A stretch of 64,000 nucleotides of DNA from Paguma larvata (lineage: Eukaryota > Chordata > Mammalia > Carnivora > Viverridae). The translations under genes were made by a program, and so were the position numbers. The stretch is from the NCBI GenBank assembly GCA_030068075.1, contig CM057829.1, positions 89,823,889-89,887,888 on the forward strand. Direction: 5' to 3'. Positions 45,701-57,104 of the stretch are shown piece by piece. Numbering within the stretch: the first letter of the stretch is position 1; each line of letters opens with the position of its first letter. A model generated the notes under the pieces. That model did no database searches, had not been told where the DNA came from, and was given only the letters and a program-made list of their open reading frames with translations.

Positions 45701-46230
45701 TGGGAAAAGTAGTTTATGTACAGAGAATAATGTGCATTTCAGCTTGAGAAGAGTAGGGATTATATGCATAAAGGGAGTGGAAGATGTTTGTTATGTACGA
45801 TGGACCTTTCTTCTCATACAGTTCCTGACAAATGGAAGCTTCTGTGCACCCACTCTTAAGCAGGGAAACTACTGGGTTTCCATGGTGCTCACCCCCTTTT
45901 CTAGCAGCCTCTTCTTTATCCATAGCCAATAAAATCAGTAGTGGACAGAAGCCTATGAATAGCCTGGTGTGGAAATCCCTGTCCTCTAAAATAGTAGAGA
46001 TCACCCAGTTGGTGATCAGGTTTTGTCTCTTGGGAGCTTGAACTATGAAATAAGGAGACAATCAGGCAAGAGCTATGGGAGCATAACAGAGAGGTCATCA
46101 GGCAGAGACCATGAAGAAGCATTAGTAAGCAGTGATTGTAGATGTTTGTAAATATAAAGAAACTCTGAATCTTTGAGAAGGAGCAGATAGAGGTGAGATA
46201 AAGATGCACAAACTCCTGCTCTTACTTCTT
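45701..46230. other. Unassigned; possibly an old LTR or DNA repeat
   Basis: Slightly GC-richer, with overlapping chance frames on both strands (87, 115, 69 and 97 codons). Such overlap on opposite strands argues against a gene. AGCCAATAAAATCAGTAGTG recalls an LTR polyadenylation region, but I cannot assign it. Confidence 0.4.
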
Positions 46231-48165
46231 TAGAACGACAAGATGAGAGCTACATGGATTCTGAATAACTTAAAATTTATTTTCTTCGATTCCTATGAGA
46301 GTCTCCTGACTTATTACCATTGTAGCTATATCATATAGTCCCATCACTGAAGATTGCCTGAATGAATTGCTGATACTTGCAACTCAAAGATTCTTGTACA
46401 GACCATTTGCCCTCTTGTCATTAGCGTCCCCTTCTGACTTACGATGTATCAGATAAAGTGGGCTTCCTAGATGTCTTCCAAGGATCTCTATAGAAATGAA
46501 AATTATATATGATTTTCTTTCTATTGGTTGTTTACTTGTGTGTTTTTCATGTAGAATGGTATTCTCATAAAGTAGCCCATTGTTATATATTTTGACAGCT
46601 GGAGACAGAAAAAGCTAATTTGGCGAAAACCTAGGCAATTGGCTTCTTTCCCCCCCTCCTTTCATTTGATTTGGTGCTTTGTTTTAAAGTTGTGTGTCTT
46701 ATCCATGAAAGATGCTACCATCCTGGAAAGATGGGAATTTAATTGCTGTCATCAAACATGCTGCCTAATAAATTGCTTACTCTAGCAGAGAAAATTAGAA
46801 GTAGCTTTAGTATGAGCAAAAGCCTTTTTAATATGGCTGATTTTATATGATAGAGATGTATATAACTAGATTTCTTTATATCACATGCCATCTGTCATTG
46901 AGTATTGACATGATGGCTGCAGTATTATGTGCATAAATACAATGACAAATGGATCTTGTTTTGCATGTGTGTACTACTTTCCAAGTTTTCTCTTAAAATA
47001 TTTTAAAATATTGTAATATTTTGACATAAATTTGTATTTATAAAGTAGAGGATATTTTAATTCTACTTCATTTGTAATACTTACTTTTGCTTTCCTGGAC
47101 CTAGTGAGGCAAAGCAGGTCACTTAAAAGCAATATTAAAATAAATTGAAATTTCTCCTCTCAGTTGTTTTCCCCAGCTACTCAAACATGATTCAAACTAT
47201 TTCTGCATTAGTAGAATTTATTTCTTTTACTCTAGAGGAAGGTTTTCTTTTTCTTCTGTAAGGCAACACAAACTTCTCAAGTTTGTAAGGAAAAATGCTC
47301 TAGTTTAATGTAATTTCACAGAACCAATTTTTTTTCCTAAGGGTGCTGCTAAAGTCTGCTGCTTTGCTATACATCAGGGAATATTTTCTTAGCAACAGGA
47401 GACAGTAGCAAAGGTAACACTTTAAAAATGCCATAAGAAATCTGGATATAGGGAAACTGCTTGAACAAAATCTGGAAAAACAAAGTCAAAGAGAGGAATC
47501 ATTTGTCTTTGGCAAATGAATCAACATCAAAATTGATAGCTGCTTCTACATGGCACAGTTGTTTAATTTTTTTATTACATTTTAAAAGAAAATAGCAGAA
47601 AAATTGATATCAGTCCAATCATCTAAATTATAGCAATGTTGCCTAGAAGTCAGAGAGAAAAAGAAAGAACTGACACAATGCATCACATAATGAGAACTTC
47701 ATAGCCATTGGATGCAATAATTATTTAGAAACACATGCGCACATATGTCAGAAGTTGCAAAAATGCAAGATTATGGGACATGGCTTTTAGTTACGTGCTG
47801 AAATTCCAACCAGTGGGGATGGTACTACAGGAAGGAGGGTTACTGTTAGTAAGCCAACATTTCTCATTTTCCTGAGATCAGAGTAAGGATCTTTTCTCAT
47901 TTGAAAGTGAAGTATAGGAATCCTCCAGCACAAGTACGTATGTCTCAGCTATGCAAATAATTGAGCAAGTTTATGGTGGTGTGCTAATAATCCTCAGTCA
48001 TGATTATAATCTAAAAAATGGAGATTCTTCAAAAGTAATTAACATTAATAAATTTTAAAATCTTTGAATCTCAGAAATTTGCCCAATAATTACTTCTGCA
48101 TGTTTAAAATAACTTGTTGATTCTGGTGGTATGTATTTAAACTCCAAAGATTTTTTTTTATAAAA
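46231..48165. other. Unassigned, repeat-free AT-rich block of 1.9 kb
   Basis: No repeat, simple tract or gene recognised. The text (for example TTAATTGCTGTCATCAAACA, then TGCTGCCTAATAAATTGCTT, near 46740-46780) has the evenly mixed look of conserved noncoding sequence, but conservation cannot be judged from one genome. Confidence 0.5.
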
Positions 48166-48183
48166 TTAATTTTAAAATGTCAA

Positions 48184-48262
48184 AGTTGTATATATGTATA
48201 AATATATGTAGATATATATATGTATAGATAGATAGATGTGAATATGTGTGTATATATGTTGA
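48184..48262. repeat. (TA)n/(TG)n/(GATA)n imperfect tract
   Basis: TATATATGTATAAATATATG, then ATATATATATGTATAGATAG, then GATAGATGTGAATATGTGTG. Mixed purine-pyrimidine alternation. Confidence 0.9.
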
Positions 48263-48309
48263 ATGTGTAAGAATGTGAGTCTGCTAGTCTATTAGATAAA
48301 ATGAACTTA

Positions 48310-48560
48310 TGTATTTATTTATTCAGTCATTTAATCATTCAACAAATAGTGTCCACAGTGTTCCAGGTACTGTGCTGGCATATAATGATGAATCAGTTGC
48401 ATACTCTAATCTCAGCCAACTCATACTCTAAAGGAGGTATAAGACAGTTAAGAGATAAATAGAATATAATGAGGTAAACATTATATAGTATAGTATCAAT
48501 TTCAGTGAGAATATACACATGAGTAGTGTTTGATATTAGGGACCTAGTGAATTGTGTCAT
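48310..48560 (-). mobile_element. L2 3' end, antisense
   Basis: TTCAGTCATTTAATCATTCA, ACAAATAGTGTCCACAGTGT, TCCAGGTACTGTGCTGGCAT, ATAATGATGAATCAGTTGCA, 'taagacagttaagagataaatagaat' follow the antisense L2 end. Confidence 0.82.
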
Positions 48561-49037
48561 TAGGCAGAGAGTGTAAATGACCAAATCCAGTCATGTGGAG
48601 GACCAAACTAACATAAAGTTTTGCCTCCACAAACAAAAACTGATAAATAACTTTTAAACAGAATGGAAGAAACTTTTTTTTTTAATCAAAAAATAAAATC
48701 AAGGGGGAAAAAAGAGGGCACTTAAAACCAAAGCAGTAACAATGCAAGTTGCTATAATAATGCAGTGCAGGGTTTTAAGGTTGGGGCTTAGGATATCAGT
48801 ACTGAAGCTACACCCTCACAGCAAGGGACTTGGGCTTTAATTCTCACTCAAGAATAGGAAACACTAGGCCAAAACAGGGCATGAATTTCAATCTAAAATC
48901 TCCACATAAAACTAAATGCTATAATCTGGAAGGGCAAAATCTTTCCTGGAATAGGAACTAAAATCTCTACCTACAGGATTACAGAAAGAAGTAGAAGGCA
49001 TAATACTGCCGAGGGCTCTGAATGGAAAAAGGAAAGC
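48561..49037. other. Unassigned sequence
   Basis: No gene recognised; A-rich in part. It could be degenerate upstream L1/HAL1 sequence. Confidence 0.4.
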
Positions 49038-49140
49038 AAGCAAGAGAGAGAGAGAGAGAGAGAGAAGAAGGAAGGAAGGAAGGAAGAAAGAAGGAAATAG
49101 AGGGAGGGAGGAAGGAGGAGGGTGGAAGAAAGAAGGAAAA
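49038..49140. repeat. (GA)n(GGAA)n purine tract
   Basis: About ten GA units (49043-49064), then GAAG/GAAA units, then GGGA and GGAGGA variants. Its complement gives chance Ser/Leu/Phe frames on the minus strand. Confidence 0.95.
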
Positions 49141-49689
49141 GCATGTTTTCTCCAAGAATGAAAATTCAAAATTTGTTCCATAGAGTATGATATACATATT
49201 TCACCCTCCATAGTACAGGGGTCTCTAAGTAAACCCTATAACGTAAAAATTGATCTTAGGTCAATGAAATCCTTTGGACATCTCGCAGAATAAAATGTAA
49301 GTCCTCTAAAGGAATACTTCCAACCCAGCTGTACACAGTCCCATGGAGAAAAATGATCCCCACTCAGAATGAGCCCTACTCCCACCCTACACCATTATAA
49401 AAGTCATCCACATTTAGCTAGAGTTAGAAACCACAACAAATAGGGGAGTTGGAATCCCTGAGAACTTGATATAATAAGACAATCTGAAAAAAGACCATAC
49501 ATATGAATATGAGGTCAATGATGATAAGAATCTTGTCTGTTTTATTCACCGTTGTATCCATAGTATTGAGGATAATTCTAGAATATGTTGAATGGACTAA
49601 TATATTTAAAACAAAGAGTTTCAAAGGGAAATAGAGTTTATTAAAGAGAGAGAGAGAGAGAGGAGACAGAATGAACAGAGCAAATTGGA
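49141..49689. other. Unassigned sequence
   Basis: No gene recognised. A GA run lies at 49647-49663. Confidence 0.45.
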
Positions 49690-50480
49690 AAAAAAAAAGA
49701 AGCAGTTCCAGAAATGAAAATTATGGATAGTACAATTTAAAATATAAGATTAGGGTTATAGGGCAAATTTAAAGATGATTAATTTTTTCTTAAATTCCCT
49801 ATGCTCACACAAGAAAGATCTGGGGACAGTTCCCCAAATGTAGCACAAGTGGAGAACAGATAGAAAATATGGGGAAATGATTAAAGATATGGAAAATAAA
49901 ATGACAGAATTTGCCCATCTATTCATCTGAAGTAGGATTTCCAGAAGGGGCTGATAAAATGAGGAAGAAGTAATATTTGAGGTGCTAATGATTGAGAAGT
50001 TTCCAGAATTAATGAAGTATATTAACCCACAGATTGAAAAATCACAGTTAGTTTTGAGCACATTACATAAAAATCAGTTTATAAACATTGCAAATGAATA
50101 AATTATAACTACTTGAACAATGGATTTTAAAAGTAATATTGGAGCCTAGGAAACAAGAGAGCGGTGTCTTCAAAGTGCTGAGAGGAAATAATTGTCAGGG
50201 TAGAATCCTAAATTAGAATTGCTACATTAGTGATAAAAATCGAGGTTAAAATGAGGACATTTGCAGGAAAACAAATAATGCAGAGGTTTCTATGCACAGA
50301 TACTCTTTGAACTACTAAAGAATGTACTTCACAAAAGAGCAATTGAAACAAGGTAGGAATAGGTGAGACATCATGAGCAGTGGTGAGCAAAGAATTGGTA
50401 AACATATAGGCAAATATAAATAACTAGCAAGGCTAAAAATGACTTTGGGGCAGCTAAAACGAAGATGGAAATAAAATGCA
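49690..50480 (+). mobile_element. HAL1 / L1 ORF1-type fragment, sense, degenerate
   Basis: Colinear with the L1 ORF1/HAL1 coding text. In order: CCAGAAATGAAAATTATGGA, GTAGCACAAGTGGAGAACAG, 'gaaaatatggggaaatgattaaagat', ATGGAAAATAAAATGACAGA, GGATTTCCAGAAGGGGCTGA, AGTTTCCAGAATTAATGAAG, CCACAGATTGAAAAATCACA, TCTTCAAAGTGCTGAGAGGA, AATAATTGTCAGGGTAGAAT, GGACATTTGCAGGAAAACAA. The encoded nucleic-acid-binding coiled-coil protein is broken by many stops. Whether it is HAL1 (an L1 with ORF1 only) or an old L1 cannot be decided by eye; no ORF2 text follows it here. Confidence 0.7.
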
Positions 50481-50779
50481 AGACAGGAATAGAGTATTGT
50501 CAGGGAAGATATGTACATAAGCATTCTCATGTCTGTGTTGGGGAGTAGTAGAAGGTTCATTAACGTTCTGTTTTGTTAGCATAAAACATGAATACAACTT
50601 AAAATAATAAATAATCAGAATATAAATAGATAAAAATTTGAAGTTAATAGATTAACAACAGAGGAATTAAATGGATCAGGTCGTTTAAGAAAGAAAAGTA
50701 TATAAAAGTATAAATTAAAAGCAAAAAATACAGTCTAAGCACATCTATATACGTAAATACCTGAAAGCCAGGGAAAGCA
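50481..50779. other. Unassigned A-rich sequence
   Basis: Possible 3' UTR of the preceding HAL1/L1 relic (AATAATAAATAATCAGAATA); not firmly assigned. Confidence 0.4.
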
Positions 50780-50962
50780 GTCACATTGGGAGCTACAAGT
50801 AGTTCAAAGTGGCTGAAGAGGAGGCAGGCTGAAGTGTGTAGGGGGAAAAGAATTAGGGTGAGATGAGGCTAGAAAGGAGATCAGGAGCCACAAAAAATAA
50901 TCATTTCATATCAAAAGCTGCAAAAATGTTTTAAGATAAGTGAAGCAGCCGGACTAATGTGC
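50780..50962 (-). mobile_element. L2 fragment, antisense, first part
   Basis: 'agttcaaagtggctgaagagg', AGGCAGGCTGAAGTGTGTAG, GGTGAGATGAGGCTAGAAAG, ATCAGGAGCCACAAAAAATA follow the antisense L2 C-terminal region. It continues after the L1 insertion at 51480. Confidence 0.65.
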
Positions 50963-51465
50963 ACTAAAAGATCAATCCTGCCACGTACAACAACATAGAT
51001 GGACCTTGAAAGCATTATGCTAAGTGAGAATAGCCAGACAGAAAAAGATGAATACTGTATGATATCACTAATACGTCAAATCTAAAAAAAAAAAAAAAAA
51101 AACAGATCTCGTAGAAACAGAGTAGGACGGTGGTTACCAGGGGTTGGGTGAAGGGGAATTTGGGAGATGTTGTTCAGTTATATCAGTGTGCATCCAAAAC
51201 ATGAATATGTTCTGGAAAAATAATTCACAGCATAGTTATTATAGTCAACAATACTTATTATAAACTTCAAAGTTGCTAAGAGACTAGATCTTAAATGTTC
51301 TCACCATACACACCCAAAAAATTATAATTACATGACATGATAGAGGTGTTAGCTAAGCTATTATGGTAATTGTATCATAACGTGTAAATGAATCAAATCA
51401 AAAGTTGTACACATTAGACTGAAACTCTAGAATGTTTTATGTCAACTGTATCTCAATAAGAAAAG
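50963..51465 (+). mobile_element. L1 3' UTR insertion, sense
   Basis: ACATAGATGGACCTTGAAAG, CATTATGCTAAGTGAGAATA, AGATGAATACTGTATGATAT, an A-run (51087-51104), TCTCGTAGAAACAGAGTAGG, GTGGTTACCAGGGGTTGGGT and TTTATGTCAACTGTATCTCA followed by AATAAGAAAAGG. This is the standard L1 3' UTR order and it has no coding part, so it is a 5'-truncated insertion. Confidence 0.9.
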
Positions 51466-51479
51466 GAAAGATTATTTTG

Positions 51480-52015
51480 CCTGCAGTGAACAATATGTGG
51501 GAAAGAGAGACTTGAGACAAGAACACCAGTCAGGCTCATGAAACACAAAAATGGCATGATAGAAGGTGGTGGCAGTGGGGAAAAAAGGCAGTGACAGATC
51601 AGAGAAGCAAAGCTGAAAAAGTTATATAATTTAAAAAAAAAGCATATGGGTGGTGAAGGAAGAGAAGAAATAAAAGATGAAACCAAGGTTTCTGGCTTGA
51701 ATATTGGAGCAGTGAAAAGGACTGAAATTCACTGAGACACTGAACAGGTAATAGTTTTAAATGGTTGTAAAGTTTTGGACACCTCACAGAGGCCATGTTG
51801 GGAATATTTACGCTGCAGAAATTGGCAAAAGATAGATTCAGGGTTGGTTTTTATTTTTAAGTGCTAATTTACCAGCGTATGACTGAAATTTGGATGTTGG
51901 TGTTAAAAGTACTGATTGGACATCCAAATAGAGATGTTTAGTAGGTAGTAGATTAAGTGTGTCTGCAGATCAGGAGGAAGGGAGTTTGGAGTAGAAAATT
52001 GGATCTTAGGCATTT
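51480..52015 (-). mobile_element. L2 fragment, antisense, second part
   Basis: CCTGCAGTGAACAATATGTG, ACACCAGTCAGGCTCATGA, 'gaaaccaaggtttctggcttga', TACTGATTGGACATCCAAAT, AGAGATGTTTAGTAGGTAGT and GTCTGCAGATCAGGAGGAA follow the antisense L2 text further into the ORF. The order agrees with 50780-50962 being the same insertion. Confidence 0.75.
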
Positions 52016-53329
52016 TGGGTAACTGAATTATTTATTCACGAATTCAATTTGTTTCCACACCTGAGAATATTCATAATAATCTGGATAATGGCAGCTTTTT
52101 TTTAATATTCTTAAGTAACTTCAAAAAGGTGGACAGCTTTTTGCCTGGGTTTGAAGTATATGTTGTATATAGAACTAAATATACTTTTCTGTCTATATGG
52201 CATACTTAGGATGCATTTGAGTTTAATTTTTAATTTTTAAAACATAGCACATCGGAAAAAATTCTGGCTCTTTTTTCTTTGATGTGTGCTTCTCTTTCTT
52301 ATTATCTCATTTAACAAAGTTAATTTTGTGATTGACTGCACCAGTTTATTTTCTCACAGGTCTAAATCCACCCTTCTTTTTCTCTGTTTTGATGTACTGG
52401 AACTGGACTCTTTACACACTTCTGCTTCCTCACAGGACTCAGTGTCTTCTGGACATTGGACGGTGGTATAAGTTATAACAGAGGAAAGGGCTTCTTTTTC
52501 TGGTTCTGGTGTAACTCTTCATCTTAGCTTGTGGGGATAGGTATGTAAGAGCCCGTGGTGCCGGCCCTTCAGGGAATTTCTCCACTCAGCTTCTGAAAAC
52601 TTTCACCAACTTACCCCAAGCAGTTGTAGACAGACCCCAGCCCATGCCTTGCAGCAGGTACCCCCTGTGTACTAGCTCCAGGCCACGGTGTTACAGTGGA
52701 CCTTGAAGGCAACCCAGAGGAGGGCTTTCAGTGAACCAGAGCTGAGTGAAGATCCTTGGGAAAATGTTTTGGCCATCTAGTGGGCTTCTGTCAAACCCTT
52801 CCCAACAACTTTGTAAGAAAGCGATGGGAGAACTTAAAATTTGGCCCTTTCCTAAATTTTCTCTGTTAGCCCTAGAGATAGAACTTTCTCACTAAATTTG
52901 CTATTCCTGTAGTTTTTAAAGAATTATTTTACCCCTTTTAGATATTAACTACTTTTTACTAGCTAATAATCATTTATATTAAAATTTTTCCTGTTTAAAT
53001 TATCAGTGTAGTTTGTATCCCTTCGCTGGAATCTAATACATGGACTATAGAAGTTACTTGGAAAGCAGAAATTTTTCAAAGCAGAGAAATATAACTTTAT
53101 CCTTTTGTAGGAAAAAAAGATGATGATCTGACATCTGTTAAAATAATGGTGCCTTCACATGACATTTTTGCTGACTTTCATTTAAAAAAAATAGTACTTT
53201 CAGAATTCTTCATCAGGTTCTATATCTGACAGAACCTTCATCTGTTCTATATATGGCACAGCAGTCGAGTTTTTGTTCCAGCTAAGATGTCTTTTATTTA
53301 TTTATTTTTAATACTTCCACATAAGTCTG
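52016..53329. other. Unassigned; includes a GC-richer block
   Basis: The part 52340-52790 is clearly GC-richer than its surroundings (GTGGTGCCGGCCCTTCAGGG, CCATGCCTTGCAGCAGGTAC). It has no open frame of note beyond 61 codons. It may be an old unnamed repeat. No gene supported. Confidence 0.45.
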
Positions 53330-53650
53330 CATAGTGTTCATCTCCATAACTTAGATTTCTCGTAATCTTCACTTAATACTTCTCTCTGTCCTTGTATAAT
53401 CTTCTAATGCTAGTCATCCTTTGTGGTATAGCTCCTGCTATGGGATCACCAATCTTTCCAAGCATATCTACTCTCCCCTTCTCATGTAGATCATCTACTA
53501 CTCTTATCTGTGTGTGCCGATTCCTGTCTCAAGATCCAACTCAAATTTAACTTATTTAAAGATTTTGATTTTGTTATTTTCCTGATGACTCAAACCAAAC
53601 ATTAAATATTCCTTTCTTGAAATTCTGTGGAATTTTGTACTTCACTCATA
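53330..53650 (+). mobile_element. L2-like fragment, sense (weak)
   Basis: CAAGATCCAACTCAAATTTA near the centre and 'ttcttgaaattctgtggaattttgtac' recall L2 sense C-terminus and 3' UTR. Low confidence. Confidence 0.35.
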
Positions 53651-54458
53651 GGGAATATTTTTCTCCTTTTCTTAATATTATTTTTTTTCTTTTCATGTAC
53701 TTTAAAAATATTTTACAACTGAGTTTGAATAAAAAGATATATAGTAGATACTTGTTAAAATATAAGAAATAGACTAACGGTGAACCATGGAGGTGGGAAT
53801 GAATGTAAAGTAAATATGATAAGTTACCTTAATTGAGCATTAAATTTAGCTTAGAGTTCCAGGCTGGTGAATGAAAAAGGCAACATGATGGGCTTTATGT
53901 TCTTATGTATTTCTTTCTTATTTTTGGTCAGAGGTTGGAGTCCTTGAGAAGGAGATTGAAATAGATATTTGCAGCAAGTTCTATAAAGAAAATGAGAGAG
54001 AAGTAGGTTTGGACAACAGGAGAAGTTTGGCTGCACTGAAGTCACAAGAAGGACTCAGCTGACTCCTCAGGTGTGCTCTGAAGCTGAATGGTCTTCAGAC
54101 TCACCCCAGGTTGGGTAGCCTTGTTTGCTGGCATTGACGAGTTCTTGGCTGTGATATGCCCTGAGAAGTAGATGTCCTTTGGGAAAGGAACTCTTTAGCA
54201 GAGAAGAGTCTGCTGGGAAGGCCAACAGAAAAACCTTCCTTAGAGACTGGGGGAATAAAGCGTTCAGTCTTAAGAGGGATCTGAGAGCCACAGGACAGAA
54301 TTGTTAATATATTCTATTTTTTGCTTCTCATAGACAAGAACGGTGTCATCTTTCTTTAGGAGGAAGGACTGAACTTTTCAGAATTGTACATCAGTAAATC
54401 TATAGATTGAAGCAAAACAGTATGCATAACCCTGGGAGTGTTGTATGGAGGGGGAATT
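53651..54458. other. Unassigned sequence
   Basis: A stretch at about 53930-54290 (ACAACAGGAGAAGTTTGGCT, GACTCAGCTGACTCCTCAGG, CACCCCAGGTTGGGTAGCCT) has the feel of an interspersed repeat, but I cannot name it. The 74-codon minus frame at 54067-54291 lies in it and shows no domain. Confidence 0.4.
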
Positions 54459-54469
54459 AAAGCATGGTG

Positions 54470-54493
54470 CTAGTCTTTTTCTTTTTCAAATAT

Positions 54494-54532
<39 letters not shown>

Positions 54533-54698
54533 TTTTATTTTATTTTGAGAGAGAGAGAGAAAGCATGAGCAAGGGAGGGGCAGAGACAGAGGGAGAGAGA
54601 ATCCCAAGCAGGTGGTTCCTCACTCAGCACTGAGATCATGACCTGAGCCAAAATAAAGATTTGGATGTTTAACCAACTAAGCTACCCAGGTGCCTTAT
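54470..54698 (-). mobile_element. Can-SINE with (TTTA)n tail and internal replacement removing the B box
   Basis: The tail expanded to about twelve TTTA units (54490-54540). Then come the GA part and GAATCCCAAGCAGG. Next, about 57 bases of the usual sequence, including the B box, are replaced by TGGTTCCTCACTCAGCAC. The normal order resumes at TGAGATCATGACCTGAGCC. Head GCTACCCAGGTGCC. An 11-bp target-site duplication with one mismatch flanks it: AAAGCATGGTG (54459-54469) and AAAACATGGTG (54699-54709). Confidence 0.93.
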
Positions 54699-54709
54699 AA
54701 AACATGGTG

Positions 54710-55194
54710 TCACTTTTTAACAGAGGTTAGTGTTTGACTGAAAGACCAAAAAAAAAAAAAAAAAAAGGAAACTATATAAATGAAAAAAATATATATAAAT
54801 AGCAGTTCGATGCAACAGCAGAACAGATGCCACAAGGAATTAGGTTACATGATTAAATGCCAAATGAGCCACATTAAATCATGCTGGAACAAATAAAAAT
54901 GAATTACCAAATTAATGATAGGCAATTGTTTCAAGGGTTTAGTTGGAGTGGAAAGTAAGGAAAACTAAGCAGTTGAAAATAAGGCTGAAACACCTCCAAA
55001 TAGGGAACTTAAACTATTTCTTCCCAAATTCTATGAGTGTTTGAAGGTGTTAATGTAAGGACTGTGAAGACGTAGTAAGAACTTAGTCTGGGAGTAGTTG
55101 CAATCGACGAGACCGAGAAGAGACTAGGGGAGAATGGAACATTGATAGACAGTTTCCACAGTCTAGGTGAGGTGGCCGAGGTGATGAGGGAAGC
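54710..55194. other. Unassigned; A-run
   Basis: A run of 19 A lies at 54748-54766. No gene or named repeat. Confidence 0.5.
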
Positions 55195-55330
55195 AAGCAG
55201 CTTCTTTTATGAAGATTTCCCTAACCTTCTCTGCTCCATGCCGATTCCTCCCTCTCATATCTGCCACAGGACTTACTGCTTTGTGCATTTTGGTCTTTGA
55301 GAATTTGTTATCATGTAGTCAGTATAAAAT
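55195..55330 (+). mobile_element. L2 fragment, sense
   Basis: TATGAAGATTTCCCTAACCT, TGCTCCATGCCGATTCCTCC, CTGCCACAGGACTTACTGCT, TTGTGCATTTTGGTCTTTGA are in the L2 sense 3' UTR order ('gaggccttccctgacc'). Confidence 0.55.
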
Positions 55331-57104
55331 GAATAATTAAGAGTTGTTTACTTATTTATATCTTACAGAGTGCTTTCTCTGCTCATCTGAGTCTTCCAAG
55401 GATACAGTGAGTTGGGCAGGACAGGAGTTTTTATCATCATTTTTAGATATGAAAACAAAAGCCCACTTGCATAATGTTATTATTCCCTTCATTATAACTT
55501 CTTGGAGCTATAGAGTTCATTTCTATCCTTACAGAAGTTAGAATAGTGCCCGAATATGAAAAGCAGTCAACAAATTTTAGTAGGATGAGTGAGAGCTTAT
55601 GTTTGAGCTCAATCTCATAAAATTAGGAATTATAGATTATGCTGCCAACGGATGACTCCAAGTAATATTAAAGTTGACTTTTTCATTTTTTACTTCTGAA
55701 TGTGCAAGATTTAGTTTTTGAATAGATGACAGTTTCATATGTTACTGTAGGCATAATATCATATTTGGGGGACCTTTGTCTCATGCTATTGGAAAATTTT
55801 ACAGAATTTTCAGATACAATGTGTTATAAGCATTTCTCTAAAATCAATGTACCCCCGATGAAAAATATATGTGTATATGGATATACTAATGTCACCTGAA
55901 CCAAGCCCCAGAAAAAAAATATATGGGAGGGTAAAATTATGAAGTGTTAGATGTTGGATAATCTATTAAGTTCACAATTTCTGATCATCACAGTAGCTGA
56001 TTTTCTTAATTTAGTAAGTCATTACTTTTTCAAAAGATGCCTTGAAAAGGAAAGGATTCCATAACAATTTGGTGTATAATAGAAGTAGCATTACAGTATG
56101 GAAACATGAATGAACTCTAGTGTTCCAGGTTTCCCAGTACTTTGTTTTGTTAACAACGGGAAAGTCAAAAGGGGCTGGAGTAGATGATCTCTGAATTTTC
56201 TTTCAGATATTAAATATATTTATTTAATTGTTGTTTAGTGTTTAATGTGTAACTGTCACTGGAGACACAATAAATAATAAGAAAGACATTTGTGCTCCTA
56301 GATCTTATATACCAATATCATGTATTTGATGGACCATTGTATCACAGCTTGAAGTAGATAGAGCTTGTATAGCACACACACAAAAAACACGTTTATTGCA
56401 AAGAAAACAGAACTCTAAAAATTGGCCTAAGGTTGGGATGGATAGCCTATGTTTGAGGAAAAGTTAGTAATGTTTCTACTAGTATTTTACTTGGGTACTA
56501 GCGGAATTTTTAGTCTCAGAAACCATGTGAGAAAACAGCTTCAATAAAGATACGACAAAATTCAATACTAAAGATATCATAAGGAGGAAGAAAACAGAAA
56601 ACTGATTATCTTGGTGACTTATGAGGAAAATTAAATACAGTAGCCAGGTAAAACCAGATTGAAGGAATTTATGATGTGGGTAGATGGTAAAAACTAGAGG
56701 CAGTGACATATGGATTATGTTTAAAAAATATTTGTAGTTTAAAAATATGGGTAAAGGTGGATATTACCCACCTTTTAAATTGTAGGGAATTTAAATTATA
56801 GGGAATAAGAACTGGAGGACTGTTTTTATATTGTTTTTAAGGGAGAATAGTGAATATTAGTAGACAAGCACATGGTAATAAGTTTGGGTAAGATAATGAA
56901 ATCTAGAAGCTTTTGGATCAGGGAAGAGTTGGGTAATTAAGTTTTAGGAACATAGAAGTGAAAGGAGGGAATCGTACATACAGAGAAACTTCAAGTCAAA
57001 CATTCACAGACTTTCCAAAATCCTGAAAAATTTGGAATAGTTATCTTAGAGACAATGATGGGGAGTCAAAAACATGAAAACAATGGGGAAAAATATAAAA
57101 GAAG
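55331..57104. other. Unassigned AT-rich sequence
   Basis: No gene. Weak antisense MIR-like text occurs at 55365-55460 and weak antisense L2 text at 56225-56305 (TTTAGTGTTTAATGTGTAAC, ACTGGAGACACAATAAATAA). Confidence 0.5.

Noticed and set aside
45669..46209. Cluster of frames of 69-115 codons on both strands
   Set aside because: Opposite-strand overlap and no recognised motif point to chance frames in a GC-richer patch.
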